Below are positions 55,881 through 63,929 of a DNA stretch of 64,000 nt, piece after piece. The notes beneath the pieces are model-generated. The model was not told the origin of the DNA. It did no database searches and was given only the letters and a program-made list of their open reading frames with translations. The DNA is taken from assembly GCF_000717475.1 (NCBI RefSeq), contig NZ_JPIK01000023.1, forward strand, positions 27,457 through 91,456. Direction: 5' to 3'. Source of the DNA: Desulfonatronum thiodismutans. GTDB taxonomy: Bacteria > Desulfobacterota > Desulfovibrionia > Desulfovibrionales > Desulfonatronaceae. Numbering within the stretch: the stretch's first letter is position 1; each line of letters starts with the position of its first letter. The position numbers and the translations under genes were made by a program.

Positions 55881-56315
55881 TCACTGTCCGGCACGCACGG
55901 CACGAACGTAGTAGCTATGCGATTTAGAGCTGCCGTACACGACGCCGTTGCCGAAATCGACGAGCCACGCGACGTACATAAGGCCGGCGTTGGTAGTAGA
56001 CGACCAGTAAAAAAGAGGCGACACTACTTCCATCATAGATTTACAGTGAGAATGGTAAAGATTAACTAATACATCCTTACTCGGCAGCCTCCAGCCCAGA
56101 TGTCCACCCAAAGAAAGACTGTTTGCGTAACTCATGGCCGCAAACCAGTTCATTGGACCAGCCGTTGCCTTCTGCCACATCAGACCAGTACCATTGTCCG
56201 TCACGGTTCCATCCCCGTTGTCCACGCACGGCTGGGCAAGGGCCGCCCCTGACACGACCAGCCCGGTCAGGCAGAGCGTAACCGCCAGAATTGCAATCGC
56301 GAAAAGCTTCTTCAT
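55881..56315 (-). CDS. Secreted DUF1566 (Lcl-like) protein
   Basis: 144 aa. Signal peptide (IAILAVTLCLTGLVVSGAALA), then the DUF1566 domain: VDNGDGTVTDNGTGLMWQKA, GHLGWRLPSKDVLVNLYHSH, FYWSSTT and YYVRAVRAGQ at the end. Probably an extracellular or surface-bound lectin-like module. ATG 56315 follows AGGAGAAACGAAC. It shows no sign of variable-repeat diversification. Confidence 0.85.
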   Translation of the reverse strand: MKKLFAIAILAVTLCLTGLVVSGAALAQPCVDNGDGTVTDNGTGLMWQKATAGPMNWFAAMSYANSLSLGGHLGWRLPSKDVLVNLYHSHCKSMMEVVSPLFYWSSTTNAGLMYVAWLVDFGNGVVYGSSKSHSYYVRAVRAGQ

Positions 56316-56683
56316 GTTCGTTTCTCCTGTAGAGGTTGAACCGTTATGGTCTTGCATCTCATACAGCACGTCCCATGCCATGAAATAAATTTAACAATTC
56401 AAGCATGTTAAAAAATGTGTTTTCCAGTAAAGCCTCTAGTGTTTGCGCCCATTCAGTTGGCACTGCCAACACTTCTGGCAAACAGGAAAGCCCTCATCTC
56501 TGTTCAGGTTTCGATGCCCAGCTGCTGGTTCCCCGTCAATGCGGCTCTACGATAGAAATCGAATCCTTGCCGTAACATCTTGTTATTCCTGATTCCAAAA
56601 TAACCAGGTCAAAAACGATACCCCGGATTGTACCCCACAATGCCGAAATGTACCCGCGTTGCGAGGTAGGCCTCATGGCTTAG
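56316..56683. other. Non-coding stretch
   Basis: 368 bp with no reading frame I can support; it contains the promoter side of the DUF1566 gene and the unreadable upstream part of the truncated gene that follows. Confidence 0.4.
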
Positions 56684-57358
56684 CGTACACAAATTTCCGT
56701 TTGGTGGGGTGACCCCAAGGAAACAACGAACGACGAACAGGCCAAAACTCTGGCCCTGAAATACCAACTTGTCAGCAGGCACACCAGCTACCTGGTCGTC
56801 TTTGCCCATGCGGATAAGAACCAGCAGCTTCCGGCCCTGCGCACGGTTCCGCAAACCCTGGCGGCGGGCTGGGGGGGGATGGGCAGCGTCAGGGATGCTG
56901 ATGTGTGTTACAGTCTGCCGTCGCCCTGCTATCTTCGCAAATCGCCGCAAAGCCGCAGGGCGCTCTTCACACTGCGCGAAGACAGTCTCTGGGAACCGCG
57001 CTCACATGGCGGTGCAATGGATGAAGAGGTGTATATTGCGTCGTCGTTTTGGAGAGACCTGGCTGTCGAGATCGAGGAATTCGGCGCAATGGGTTCCCTG
57101 CACCTCTTGACCCTGGATTACCTGTTCCGTCTAGGGCTGGATGAGGAGTACGCGGATGCGCTGCGGGAACTGGTCACAGGCGATGTCAACGAGTCCATGA
57201 TCGTCAGCGTGTTTCTCTCCGCACTGAAAACCCATGCTGAGGGCGCGTCGCTGTCTCGAAGCGCCAAGCGCTACATCTCCTGGCACGATAAACAGCACAA
57301 ACCAGGGCGGAAGCTGCGCAAGCAGGTTGTGGACATTTGCTCGGGGATTTCATTCTGA
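56684..57358 (+). pseudogene. C-terminal remnant of a VIT/von Willebrand A-domain protein
   Basis: The frame opens after TAG 56681-56683 with no start codon. It reads KTLALKYQLVSRHTSYLVVF and then LPALRTVPQTLAAGWGG, which match the region after the vWA domain in VIT/vWA proteins, and ends as an acidic helical tail to the TGA at 57356. The N-terminal VIT and vWA domains are missing. An internal ATG (56879) could give a 159-aa product but without a known domain. Confidence 0.65.
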
Positions 57359-57482
57359 ACAGGAGGGGGGACAGTCCCAATGAGTGATTATCCTGAGGAG
57401 ACTTTGGATACAGCCCGTGAGTGAGGAATGATATCAGAAAAAGCTCATCAGGTAAGAACAGCCAGGCTAATTGGGCGATGGG

Positions 57483-59033
57483 TCACTGGATTGCGACATG
57501 GCCCAAGGTCTGGGCTTCCAGGGTCTGGATCAACCGGTCCACCTGTCGCCCCACCGTACTCTGGCGGGACATCTCCCGCTCCATCTGGGTAATACCCTTG
57601 ATCACGCTGGAATGCTTGCGGTTGAAGGCTTCACCGATGTTTTTCAGGGACAGCTCGGTGTGCTTGCGGGCCAGATAGAAGATCGAATTCCGGGCCAAGA
57701 CATACTCTTTTTTGCGGCTTTTGGTCCGCAGGCTGTCGTGGGAAAGGTTGAAGGAGCGGCAAATGAAGGCGGTGATCGTTTCCAGGTCCGGCTTGGGCGA
57801 GGTAGGGGCGTAATTCTTCAACACTTCCATGGCCAGATCCCGGTTGATGTGCTGGTTCATCAGCCGGGCTTTGATCACCAGGTTTTGGAGGCAATTTTCC
57901 AGCAAGCGGATATCACTGTGAATGGTGTTGGCAAACAACTCGTTCACGTCATGCGGAATCGGAACCTGGAACACACGGGCCTTGTTTTCCAGGATACGCA
58001 TCCGGGTGTTGAAATCCGGCTTGTCGATGACGGCCATGAACCCGTCGCAGAACTGCGATGCCAGCAGACTGTCCAGCTTGGGCATTTCCTTGGGCAGAAA
58101 GGAGCTGGTGAACACGACTTTTTTCCCATGGGACCGCAGGGACTTGACCGTGGCCAGCAATTCTTCCTGGGTTTTTTCCTTGCCCTGAAGAAAGTGGATG
58201 TCTTCCAGGAGCAGAATGTCCACTCCATCCCGCAAACCGGCCTTGAAGCTCTCCATCTCGCGCTGCTTCAAGGCCATGACCATCCTGCAGGCAAAGTCCT
58301 CGGCGGTGAGATAGGCCAACCGGACCCGCCCCTGTTTCGATCCGCCATTGGTCGACAGTTCCTGGCCGATGGCTTGGAGCAGATGGGTCTTGCCCAGGCC
58401 TGGCGCGGAACAAACATAGAACTGATCCGTGACAAGCTGCTGGCGGCAAATGCTCCGGGCTGCGCTAAAAGCCAGTTCATTGCTCGGCCCGACCACGAAA
58501 TCCTTGAATGAATAGCGCCACGATCCGGCACCGTTCAAACCGCCCTCGGGCCGACTCCCGGCCATGTGATTCACGGGCGCGGTCATGGGCAAGGGCGCGG
58601 CAGCGGGCAGCGGCAAGGCTCGCTGGTATGCGCGTTGCGGCACACGGCGTTCAATCCGACCGTTTTCGCCAATGGATGTGCCGGTAATCGCCGCCGTACT
58701 CCCCAAGGCTTGCCCGGAGTCTTCCCGGACTCCAGCTTTCACCGGTAGCAGAGCGCCGCTCTCCGCTGCACGTCCCGCAGGTCCATTACCCCCGCCCTGA
58801 ACAGCGCACACGATACGCACCGGAACGTCCCGATCCGAGACTTGGCGCACGGCCTGCTCAATGGCCCCCTGGTACCGATTGGCAATCCACGAGACCGCGA
58901 ACCCGTTGTCGGCGCAAAGCGTCAAACCATCGGAACCCAGGTGGGCTTGAAGCGGCGTCAGCAAGGTCCGAACATGTATCGGATTTATTGATTTTTCCAG
59001 AATATCAAGGGATTTCTGCCAAATGATGCACAT
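57483..59033 (-). CDS. dnaA: DnaA, replication initiator (divergent)
   Basis: 516 aa. Domain I-like start, a long variable linker (about 70-170), AAA+ domain with Walker A APGLGKTHLLQAIG (210-220), Walker B LLLEDIHFLQGKEKTQEEL and sensor 2 SDIRLLENCLQNL (Arg376); domain IV has YVLARNSIFYLARKHTELSL and FNRKHSSVIKGI. The box VII region, R-LKS-RF in E. coli, is L-LAS-QF here, so both Arg (281 and the arginine finger 285) are absent. It is isolated: no dnaN or gyrB next to it. It may be the lineage's only DnaA or a second copy. The start lacks a clear ribosome site. Confidence 0.88.
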   Translation of the reverse strand: MCIIWQKSLDILEKSINPIHVRTLLTPLQAHLGSDGLTLCADNGFAVSWIANRYQGAIEQAVRQVSDRDVPVRIVCAVQGGGNGPAGRAAESGALLPVKAGVREDSGQALGSTAAITGTSIGENGRIERRVPQRAYQRALPLPAAAPLPMTAPVNHMAGSRPEGGLNGAGSWRYSFKDFVVGPSNELAFSAARSICRQQLVTDQFYVCSAPGLGKTHLLQAIGQELSTNGGSKQGRVRLAYLTAEDFACRMVMALKQREMESFKAGLRDGVDILLLEDIHFLQGKEKTQEELLATVKSLRSHGKKVVFTSSFLPKEMPKLDSLLASQFCDGFMAVIDKPDFNTRMRILENKARVFQVPIPHDVNELFANTIHSDIRLLENCLQNLVIKARLMNQHINRDLAMEVLKNYAPTSPKPDLETITAFICRSFNLSHDSLRTKSRKKEYVLARNSIFYLARKHTELSLKNIGEAFNRKHSSVIKGITQMEREMSRQSTVGRQVDRLIQTLEAQTLGHVAIQ

Positions 59034-59397
59034 GGGGGCGATTCATACACTGCATCCTTTTTTTGAGGCAACCTTCATATCCGGGCTTTTTCGTACCAAT
59101 CGATCCTGTTTTGGGCGAGGATCAATTCTTTGAAATATATGTATTTTTGAATAATATTTATCTAACATGTTAGATAATCGACGATATTCCAGGCACAGTT
59201 ACAATCCTGACCCAGTCCGGCTTTTGAAACGTCAAGAGGCAATCGGTAAAAATTAGAAACTGGATAATAATGCAAAAGAAAGCATTTTTTTCATATTTTC
59301 GCTCAATTCCTGACAGCTTGTTATGACCCATCCTATGAAGTTTGGTGCCCTGGATGCGACTGGCAGGTTCGTTGAGCAACAGGGAAGCCGTTTCCGC
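59034..59397. other. AT-rich region upstream of dnaA
   Basis: 364 bp. Besides the 20-bp palindrome there are AT-rich words around 59131-59160. I searched by eye for DnaA boxes (TTATNCACA) and found none, so there is no support for an origin here. Confidence 0.45.
59158..59177. promoter_or_regulatory. Perfect 20-bp palindrome upstream of dnaA
   Basis: TTATCTAACATGTTAGATAA is its own reverse complement over all 20 bases. It lies 125 nt before the dnaA start in an AT-rich region, where a dimeric repressor would bind. The regulator is unknown. Confidence 0.55.
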
Positions 59398-59530
59398 TCA
59401 GAGAACAGTCTTGTGCAAAGGAGGCTCCATTGCCCATTCAAAGGCTGAGCGCATGAACTCCATCTCCACCCTGGAAACCCCGAGGCGTCCTGCCTCTTCT
59501 TCCCAGGTTTGCACGGCCTCGACGGCTACC
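59398..59530 (-). pseudogene. Possible C-terminal remnant of a HipA-like kinase
   Basis: On the minus strand the frame after a TAG reads VAVEAVQTWEEEAGRLGVSR then VEMEFMRSAFEWAMEP to a TGA. The pattern W-x5-AGRLGVSR-x5-M-x2-AF resembles the last helices of HipA-family proteins. Nothing upstream continues it. Short, so uncertain. Confidence 0.35.
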
Positions 59531-59866
59531 TAAAGACCTTCTTGGTTCTGGCATTTTCAGAACACATGGGCTACCGGCAAGTCGGACCCATGTGCCCGGT
59601 TTGAGGAACCTGCTCGGGTTCCGAGGCGAAACAAGTGGCCCAGTGGTGGCCTTGGGCGTTGACGATATCCGCGAAGTACTCCAGTTTACCCCAAGTCCTC
59701 AGGCAAAGATGGCCGCCGTATACGCACGGCGCTCTATCGCCACGACAACTTGACGGTCTGCCTGCTAAAAGTCGCGGATACGGTCCTACAGGCAAGGCCC
59801 ATTGCCGGAACCGGACGCGTGCGAGCATCACGCTGCCACCCCTGTAAACGAGTAAACATTACGACC
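59531..59866. other. Non-coding stretch with open but unassigned frames
   Basis: 336 bp. Several short frames are open on both strands (for example plus-strand DDIREVLQFTPSPQAKMAA), none with a start signal or family match. Likely debris of older insertions. Confidence 0.35.
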
Positions 59867-60142
59867 ATGAAAACGACGCATGCCACTCTCAGGGATTGCT
59901 TGGCGCTCAAATGCCTCGACTACTGCGGTGGCGACTGGGAGGGAGTTCTGAATTGCACGTCGAAGGATTGCCCGCTTCTGAGCACACGGCCCACTGAGAA
60001 GTGCGACAAGCTGAAGGCCAAGTTCTGGAGCGAATCCAAGGGTCGCTTGAAGGTTTTGCCCATGATCCGTAAGCGCGAAACATCCGAAGAGCAAAAGGCT
60101 GCTGCGGAACGACTGGCCAGGGTAAATGTATCCAAGGGGTGA
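59867..60142 (+). CDS. Small Cys-rich protein, phage/mobile-element type
   Basis: 91 aa. LRDCLALKCLDYCGGDWEGV then LNCTSKDCPLLSTRP gives a C-x4-C-x3-C...C-x4-C pattern like small zinc-binding proteins seen in prophages and genomic islands (the C-x2-CC...V-x2-C-x4-CPL type). The C-terminus is basic. An upstream in-frame start at 59750 is less likely. It overlaps the next small gene by 4 nt (GTGA). Confidence 0.55.
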   Translation: MKTTHATLRDCLALKCLDYCGGDWEGVLNCTSKDCPLLSTRPTEKCDKLKAKFWSESKGRLKVLPMIRKRETSEEQKAAAERLARVNVSKG

Positions 60143-60288
60143 ACCTGGCAAAAACCGAATGGAAGATCCCGGCCATTACCTCGGCAGCCTTCGCGGTCCT
60201 GGTGCTGTTGGCGAGTACTCCACGGAACACTGGGAGTGGTGCTCAGGGCAAGCCGGTATTTAAAGGTGAGGGCTTTCTTTCGGCTTGA
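60139..60288 (+). CDS. Small single-pass membrane protein
   Basis: 49 aa, GTG start overlapping the stop of the Cys-rich gene (GTGA), which suggests coupled translation. WKIPAITSAAFAVLVLLAST is one hydrophobic segment. No family recognised. The overlap is the main reason to call it. Confidence 0.35.
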   Translation: MNLAKTEWKIPAITSAAFAVLVLLASTPRNTGSGAQGKPVFKGEGFLSA

Positions 60289-60550
60289 TTTTTTTGCAAG
60301 CCTTTGAAGCATGGCCAAGGTTATCAGCCTGCCACGCAAGAAAGCCTTTTAATTTAATCCGGCGGCAATTTAGTTTGTCTCAGCCCAGTGCCCATGCGCT
60401 TGGTCGAGCATGATGCAGCCCGAGGCCCAGCACTCGGCGTGGGCTGGTCGTCCTGTCCCTGCTATCTGGCCCAAGCTGGCCTTGTCCTCAAGTTGCTACT
60501 GGTGGCAGGGTGGCGAATCCAACGCACACTTGATTCAGGAGGATGAAGCC

Positions 60551-60700
60551 ATGCAGACCACAACGCCCACTTCCATGCCCATGATCCGCACCACGACCAT
60601 GGCGACCAAGCCCAGGCCCCGGCGAAGGTCCCTGTTCACGGACAAAGAACTGGATCGATACCGAAAGCCAGGGACAGTTCAGCGTAGGTTATTCGATTGA
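60551..60700 (+). CDS. Small basic protein
   Basis: 49 aa. Thr/Met-rich start then MATKPRPRRRSLFTDKELDR and a basic end. AGGAGG lies 8 nt upstream of the ATG, a strong ribosome site. No family recognised; it is followed by a 15-bp inverted repeat. Confidence 0.45.
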   Translation: MQTTTPTSMPMIRTTTMATKPRPRRRSLFTDKELDRYRKPGTVQRRLFD

Positions 60701-60727
60701 TCAACATCCCCTCCGGCATGTCGCCAT

Positions 60728-60772
60728 GAAGACCCACGCCAAGCAGGTTACCCATGTTTGGCGTGGGTCTTC
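60728..60772 (+). terminator. 15-bp perfect inverted repeat, probable terminator
   Basis: GAAGACCCACGCCAA and TTGGCGTGGGTCTTC form a perfect 15-bp stem with a 15-nt loop, 28 nt after the small basic gene. The T run is short, so it may act with low efficiency or in both directions. Confidence 0.6.
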
Positions 60773-60900
60773 ATTGTGACTCATGAATCTTATATCCTTC
60801 GACAATTATCAATAATTACCTTGAAGTAATGCCTCGCTACTTGATGCCTCTCATTATTCCAAGCAAAAATCTGATGCTCGCCTGCCGGACTTTTGCAAAC

Positions 60901-61275
60901 TTACTGCAAAACCCTATACCCTCTTCCGGCCATGCACCGCCGAATAATATCCATCTGGCTCCGCGCCCCTTCCGCTGCCCCGCTCATGCCACCGGACGTC
61001 CCGCCGACAGCAGCCCCCATTCCGGCGAAATCACCGGCACGGCCAAAATATGATCCGACAACGAGACCAAGCAGAGCCCCGGCTCCGGCACCAATGGCAC
61101 CGCCGACAACGCTTGAGGTCGCGGGAGACACCTGTTTTGCGTAGTTCTGGCAATCACGAAGATCCTGCTCATACTGAACGGAGTTGACCCCCTGCATGTC
61201 CACGATGGGGCGGTAGCTGGCACAGCCGGTTGTGAGCACGACAAGAATCGAGACGAGTACGATGGCCTTGCGCAT
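60901..61275 (-). CDS. Glycine-zipper lipoprotein
   Basis: 124 aa. Lipobox LVVLTTGC, a short N-terminal region with YEQDLRDCQNYAKQ, then a glycine zipper (GGAIGAGAGALLGLVVGSYF) and C-terminal RCMAGRGYRVLQ, the arrangement of small outer-membrane glycine-zipper proteins. Start 61275 has AGGAGG upstream. Envelope role, exact function unknown. Confidence 0.82.
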   Translation of the reverse strand: MRKAIVLVSILVVLTTGCASYRPIVDMQGVNSVQYEQDLRDCQNYAKQVSPATSSVVGGAIGAGAGALLGLVVGSYFGRAGDFAGMGAAVGGTSGGMSGAAEGARSQMDIIRRCMAGRGYRVLQ

Positions 61276-61568
61276 GGTTTCCTCCTGATTGGTTTCAACA
61301 GCCTGAGTGGAGCGTGTCGCCGAGATGACGATTCAAGATGCATCCATCGAATCAATGCCAATGATTTCGGTGGATTAAAATTCTCCGTGGCAATTTGAAG
61401 ACCTTACCCGGAGGGTATTCCAGAATCAGGAATGGAAGCAAAATTTTTATGATCAAGAACAACAGACTGTTAACTGCACATCTTTTTCGTTGATTCGTGC
61501 TACTATGTGGAGTATTTACTAACCCTGCATAAGTGTGGTTGTGGGAGCAAGTTTACCGGAGGATAAAA

Positions 61569-61757
61569 GTGAATCATTTTCAAGGATCGATCGTGCCTGG
61601 AAAAGGCTCTCGGCACGAAGCCACTGGCCCTGCTGGTGCATCTGCCCATGACCGGACTGATGGTGGAGATTGGGAGGAGAGGAAGGTGAGGCGCTTTTTC
61701 GGGAAGCGAAAGGAATTCGATCGATTGAATCAGTTGGGCAGGGTTCGGAGAAGATGA
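61569..61757 (+). CDS. Small basic ORF coupled to the next gene
   Basis: 62 aa from GTG 61569 with a full GGAGG at 61558-61562, 6 nt upstream. The C-terminal half is very basic (ERKVRRFFGKRKEFDRLNQL). Its TGA overlaps the next ATG (ATGA). No family recognised. It may be a leader peptide or a small protein of the operon that follows. Confidence 0.4.
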   Translation: MNHFQGSIVPGKGSRHEATGPAGASAHDRTDGGDWEERKVRRFFGKRKEFDRLNQLGRVRRR

Positions 61758-62170
61758 GCCACCTATTCGCATATGGCACCCTGATGTGCGAGGACATTAT
61801 GCAATCGGTATCAGGATGCCGTCTGCCCTGGATGTCCGGCATTTTACGAGGATATTCCCGGAAAGCCGTCACGCATCAGGTCTATCCGGCGCTCGTGCCC
61901 GATGCCGAGTCTTGCGTTGAAGGCATCGTCTATTTCAATGTTCCGCCTGACGCGTGGCATCGCCTTGATCTGTTCGAAGGCGACATGTATTTCCGCGAGG
62001 TGGTTGAAGTCACTCTGGGAAATGGTGAAAAGGCATCAGCGCAAACGTATGTCGCAAAACCGCACTACCGGGTCCACCTTGAAGATGCTGCCTGGGACCA
62101 TGAGGCATTCCTGTCCAGCGGGAAAATGACCTTTGAGAGAGAATATATCGGTTTTCGGTCGCTGCCGTGA
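61754..62170 (+). CDS. Gamma-glutamylcyclotransferase-like (AIG2/GGCT) protein
   Basis: 138 aa. HLFAYGTLMCEDIM is the GGCT-fold signature loop, followed by GILRGYSRKAV, VEGIVYFNVPPDAWHRLDLF and EGDMYFREVVEV, with the conserved acidic residue in LFEGDMY. The family cyclises gamma-glutamylamines or similar. ATG 61754 overlaps the preceding small ORF; CGGAGAAG precedes it. It begins an operon ending in an ADP-ribosylglycohydrolase. Confidence 0.88.
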   Translation: MSHLFAYGTLMCEDIMQSVSGCRLPWMSGILRGYSRKAVTHQVYPALVPDAESCVEGIVYFNVPPDAWHRLDLFEGDMYFREVVEVTLGNGEKASAQTYVAKPHYRVHLEDAAWDHEAFLSSGKMTFEREYIGFRSLP

Positions 62171-62209
62171 TTGGCTGTTTTGAACATACTCCACACAGAT
62201 TATGAAACT

Positions 62210-62578
62210 ATGACCAAACCTGATCAGACATGGGTTTCCGCTTGGGAAATCGGGGAACACCCCGAAAGAGAACGGAAGATATCCGCGGAACTGGTGGACT
62301 GTTTCCTCGCCTTTTGGGACGCCCAGGAACTCGACGGCAAGGCCAAAACTACAAGAAATCGTTATTCCGATGCCTTGCATGCCCTGGGAGGTTACCTGGT
62401 GGAGGAAGCCATATCCGAAGACGGACTCCCCATGACAACCAACGAACTGCTCGCTGAACATATTGATTTTGCTGGAGGGCCACTCATCCATCATGACGAG
62501 GAAGCGTGGCAGGACGAAATCGACATGGCCTGCCGTAGGCTCTACAAGCACCTGAAATCCCAGGGGAGAATAGTATGA
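62210..62578 (+). CDS. Small helical protein of the ADP-ribosylglycohydrolase operon
   Basis: 122 aa. Helical; LVDCFLAFWDAQELDGKAKT and RYSDALHALGGYLVEEAISE look like the SAM-like N-terminal fold of tyrosine recombinases, but there is no catalytic domain. It overlaps the next gene by 4 nt (ATGA). ATG 62210 chosen; a TTG at 62171 is possible. Confidence 0.6.
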   Translation: MTKPDQTWVSAWEIGEHPERERKISAELVDCFLAFWDAQELDGKAKTTRNRYSDALHALGGYLVEEAISEDGLPMTTNELLAEHIDFAGGPLIHHDEEAWQDEIDMACRRLYKHLKSQGRIV

Positions 62579-63423
62579 TCGGAGCCATCGCCGGAGACAT
62601 CATCGGTTCGGTGTACGAGTGGAACAACATCAAGACCAAGGCATTCCATCTCTTTGCACATAACGCCCACTTCACCGACGACACCGTGCTGACCGTTGCC
62701 CTGGCGGACAGCATCCTGACCGGAACTCCCTATGCCGAAAACTTGAGACGCTTCTACCACTGGTACCCCAGGGCCGGATACGGCGGCAGTTTTCACAGAT
62801 GGGCCAGTGACCCAGATGCCGGTCCCTACAACAGTTGGGGCAACGGCGCGGCCATGCGCATCAGTCCGGTGGGATACGCCTACGACGACCTGGAAACGGT
62901 CCTGGAAAAGGCCAGGGAGGTCACCGAGGTCACCCACAATCATCCCGAGGGCATCAAGGGCGGGCAGGCGACGGCAGCGGCCATCTTCCTGGCCAGATCG
63001 TGGAAGTCGAAGGACAATATCAAGGAATTCATCGAGCAGCGGTTCCAGTACGACCTGAGCCGACACGTTGACGAAATCCGCCCTGACTATGCATTCGAAG
63101 TCTCATCCCAAGGTACGGTGCCCCAGGCCATCCGTGCATTCTACGATTCAACGGACTTCGAGGACGCTATCCGAATCGCCGTTTCTCTTGGCGGCGACTG
63201 CGACACCCTGACCTGCATCACCGGAGGGATTGCCCAGGCGTTTTATGGTGGTGTGCCGGAGCAGATTCAGGGCAAGGTGTATGAGATACTGGATGACAGG
63301 CTGGGGGAGATTACGCGGCGGTTCATGGAGCGATATGGAAACCTTGACCAAGCCATGAATGCATGGATGGACGCAAGTCCTGATCTCCCTCCAGTGGATG
63401 GCGATACATTGCCGCCAGCCTGA
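62575..63423 (+). CDS. ADP-ribosylglycohydrolase (DraG-like)
   Basis: 282 aa. MIGAIAGDIIGSVYEWNNIK at the start, metal site HFTDDTVLTVALADSI, and the second metal motif SLGGDCDTLTCITGGIAQAF: the three-Asp dinuclear Mg centre of the family. It removes ADP-ribose from protein, nucleic acid or small molecules. ATGA overlap with the upstream gene. A matching ADP-ribosyltransferase is not in the window. Confidence 0.93.
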   Translation: MIGAIAGDIIGSVYEWNNIKTKAFHLFAHNAHFTDDTVLTVALADSILTGTPYAENLRRFYHWYPRAGYGGSFHRWASDPDAGPYNSWGNGAAMRISPVGYAYDDLETVLEKAREVTEVTHNHPEGIKGGQATAAAIFLARSWKSKDNIKEFIEQRFQYDLSRHVDEIRPDYAFEVSSQGTVPQAIRAFYDSTDFEDAIRIAVSLGGDCDTLTCITGGIAQAFYGGVPEQIQGKVYEILDDRLGEITRRFMERYGNLDQAMNAWMDASPDLPPVDGDTLPPA

Positions 63424-63472
63424 TTGTCCTGTTTGGATTTCATGTTTCTTATAATCCGCAGAAAGGCCACAT

Positions 63473-63862
63473 ATGACTAAAATCTCGATTATTGTACTGA
63501 TCGTTCTGCTCTTTTTCCCCCTTGTGTCCGCATCAGGCCAGTTGCAGACAAACCAGGTTGCGGATCGCGGATGGTTTGCCAACCCGACACCGGGCAATAT
63601 CTGGTTCTTCGGCGAGCGTGGAGAATGGACCATATCGACCCAGGGCGGTTACCAACTGGATCAGGAGTGGGATTGGCCGGAGTTTGCTCCCAACCAATGG
63701 GTGACGACAAATGTTGGGAATTACGGATATGGTTGTTTGGACATGGAATTTGACGCAAACCTTCAGGGCGAAGTTACGGCTATCACAAGCCTTACCCCTT
63801 TGTATTTGGAGGATTGCCTGTCATCACCAGCGCTTCGGGGTATCGCGGAAAAGCTGGAGTGA
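63473..63862 (+). CDS. Small secreted protein, DUF4087-like
   Basis: 129 aa. Signal peptide (ISIIVLIVLLFFPLVSASG), then RGWFANPTPGNIWFFGERGE WTIS-type sequence and a Cys pair (YGYGCLDMEF, LEDCLSSP) that may form a disulfide. The WFxNPTPGNxW pattern is what I associate with DUF4087; the call is tentative. Function unknown. Confidence 0.6.
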   Translation: MTKISIIVLIVLLFFPLVSASGQLQTNQVADRGWFANPTPGNIWFFGERGEWTISTQGGYQLDQEWDWPEFAPNQWVTTNVGNYGYGCLDMEFDANLQGEVTAITSLTPLYLEDCLSSPALRGIAEKLE

Positions 63863-63929
63863 ACCGATGATTTCAGATGGCACCGCCCAACGCATCTTCA
63901 TTTTTTTGTGAAAACCATAGAGTTCTATC

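Noticed and set aside
55881..56315. DUF1566 protein as a diversity-generating retroelement target
   Set aside because: No reverse transcriptase gene and no near-copy template repeat of the 3' end anywhere in the window.
59034..59397. Chromosomal origin next to dnaA
   Set aside because: No DnaA boxes found by eye and no dnaN, gyrB or rpmH neighbours.
59571..59831. Minus-strand 86-codon frame as a transposase piece
   Set aside because: No recognisable transposase motif, no inverted repeats or target duplications around it.
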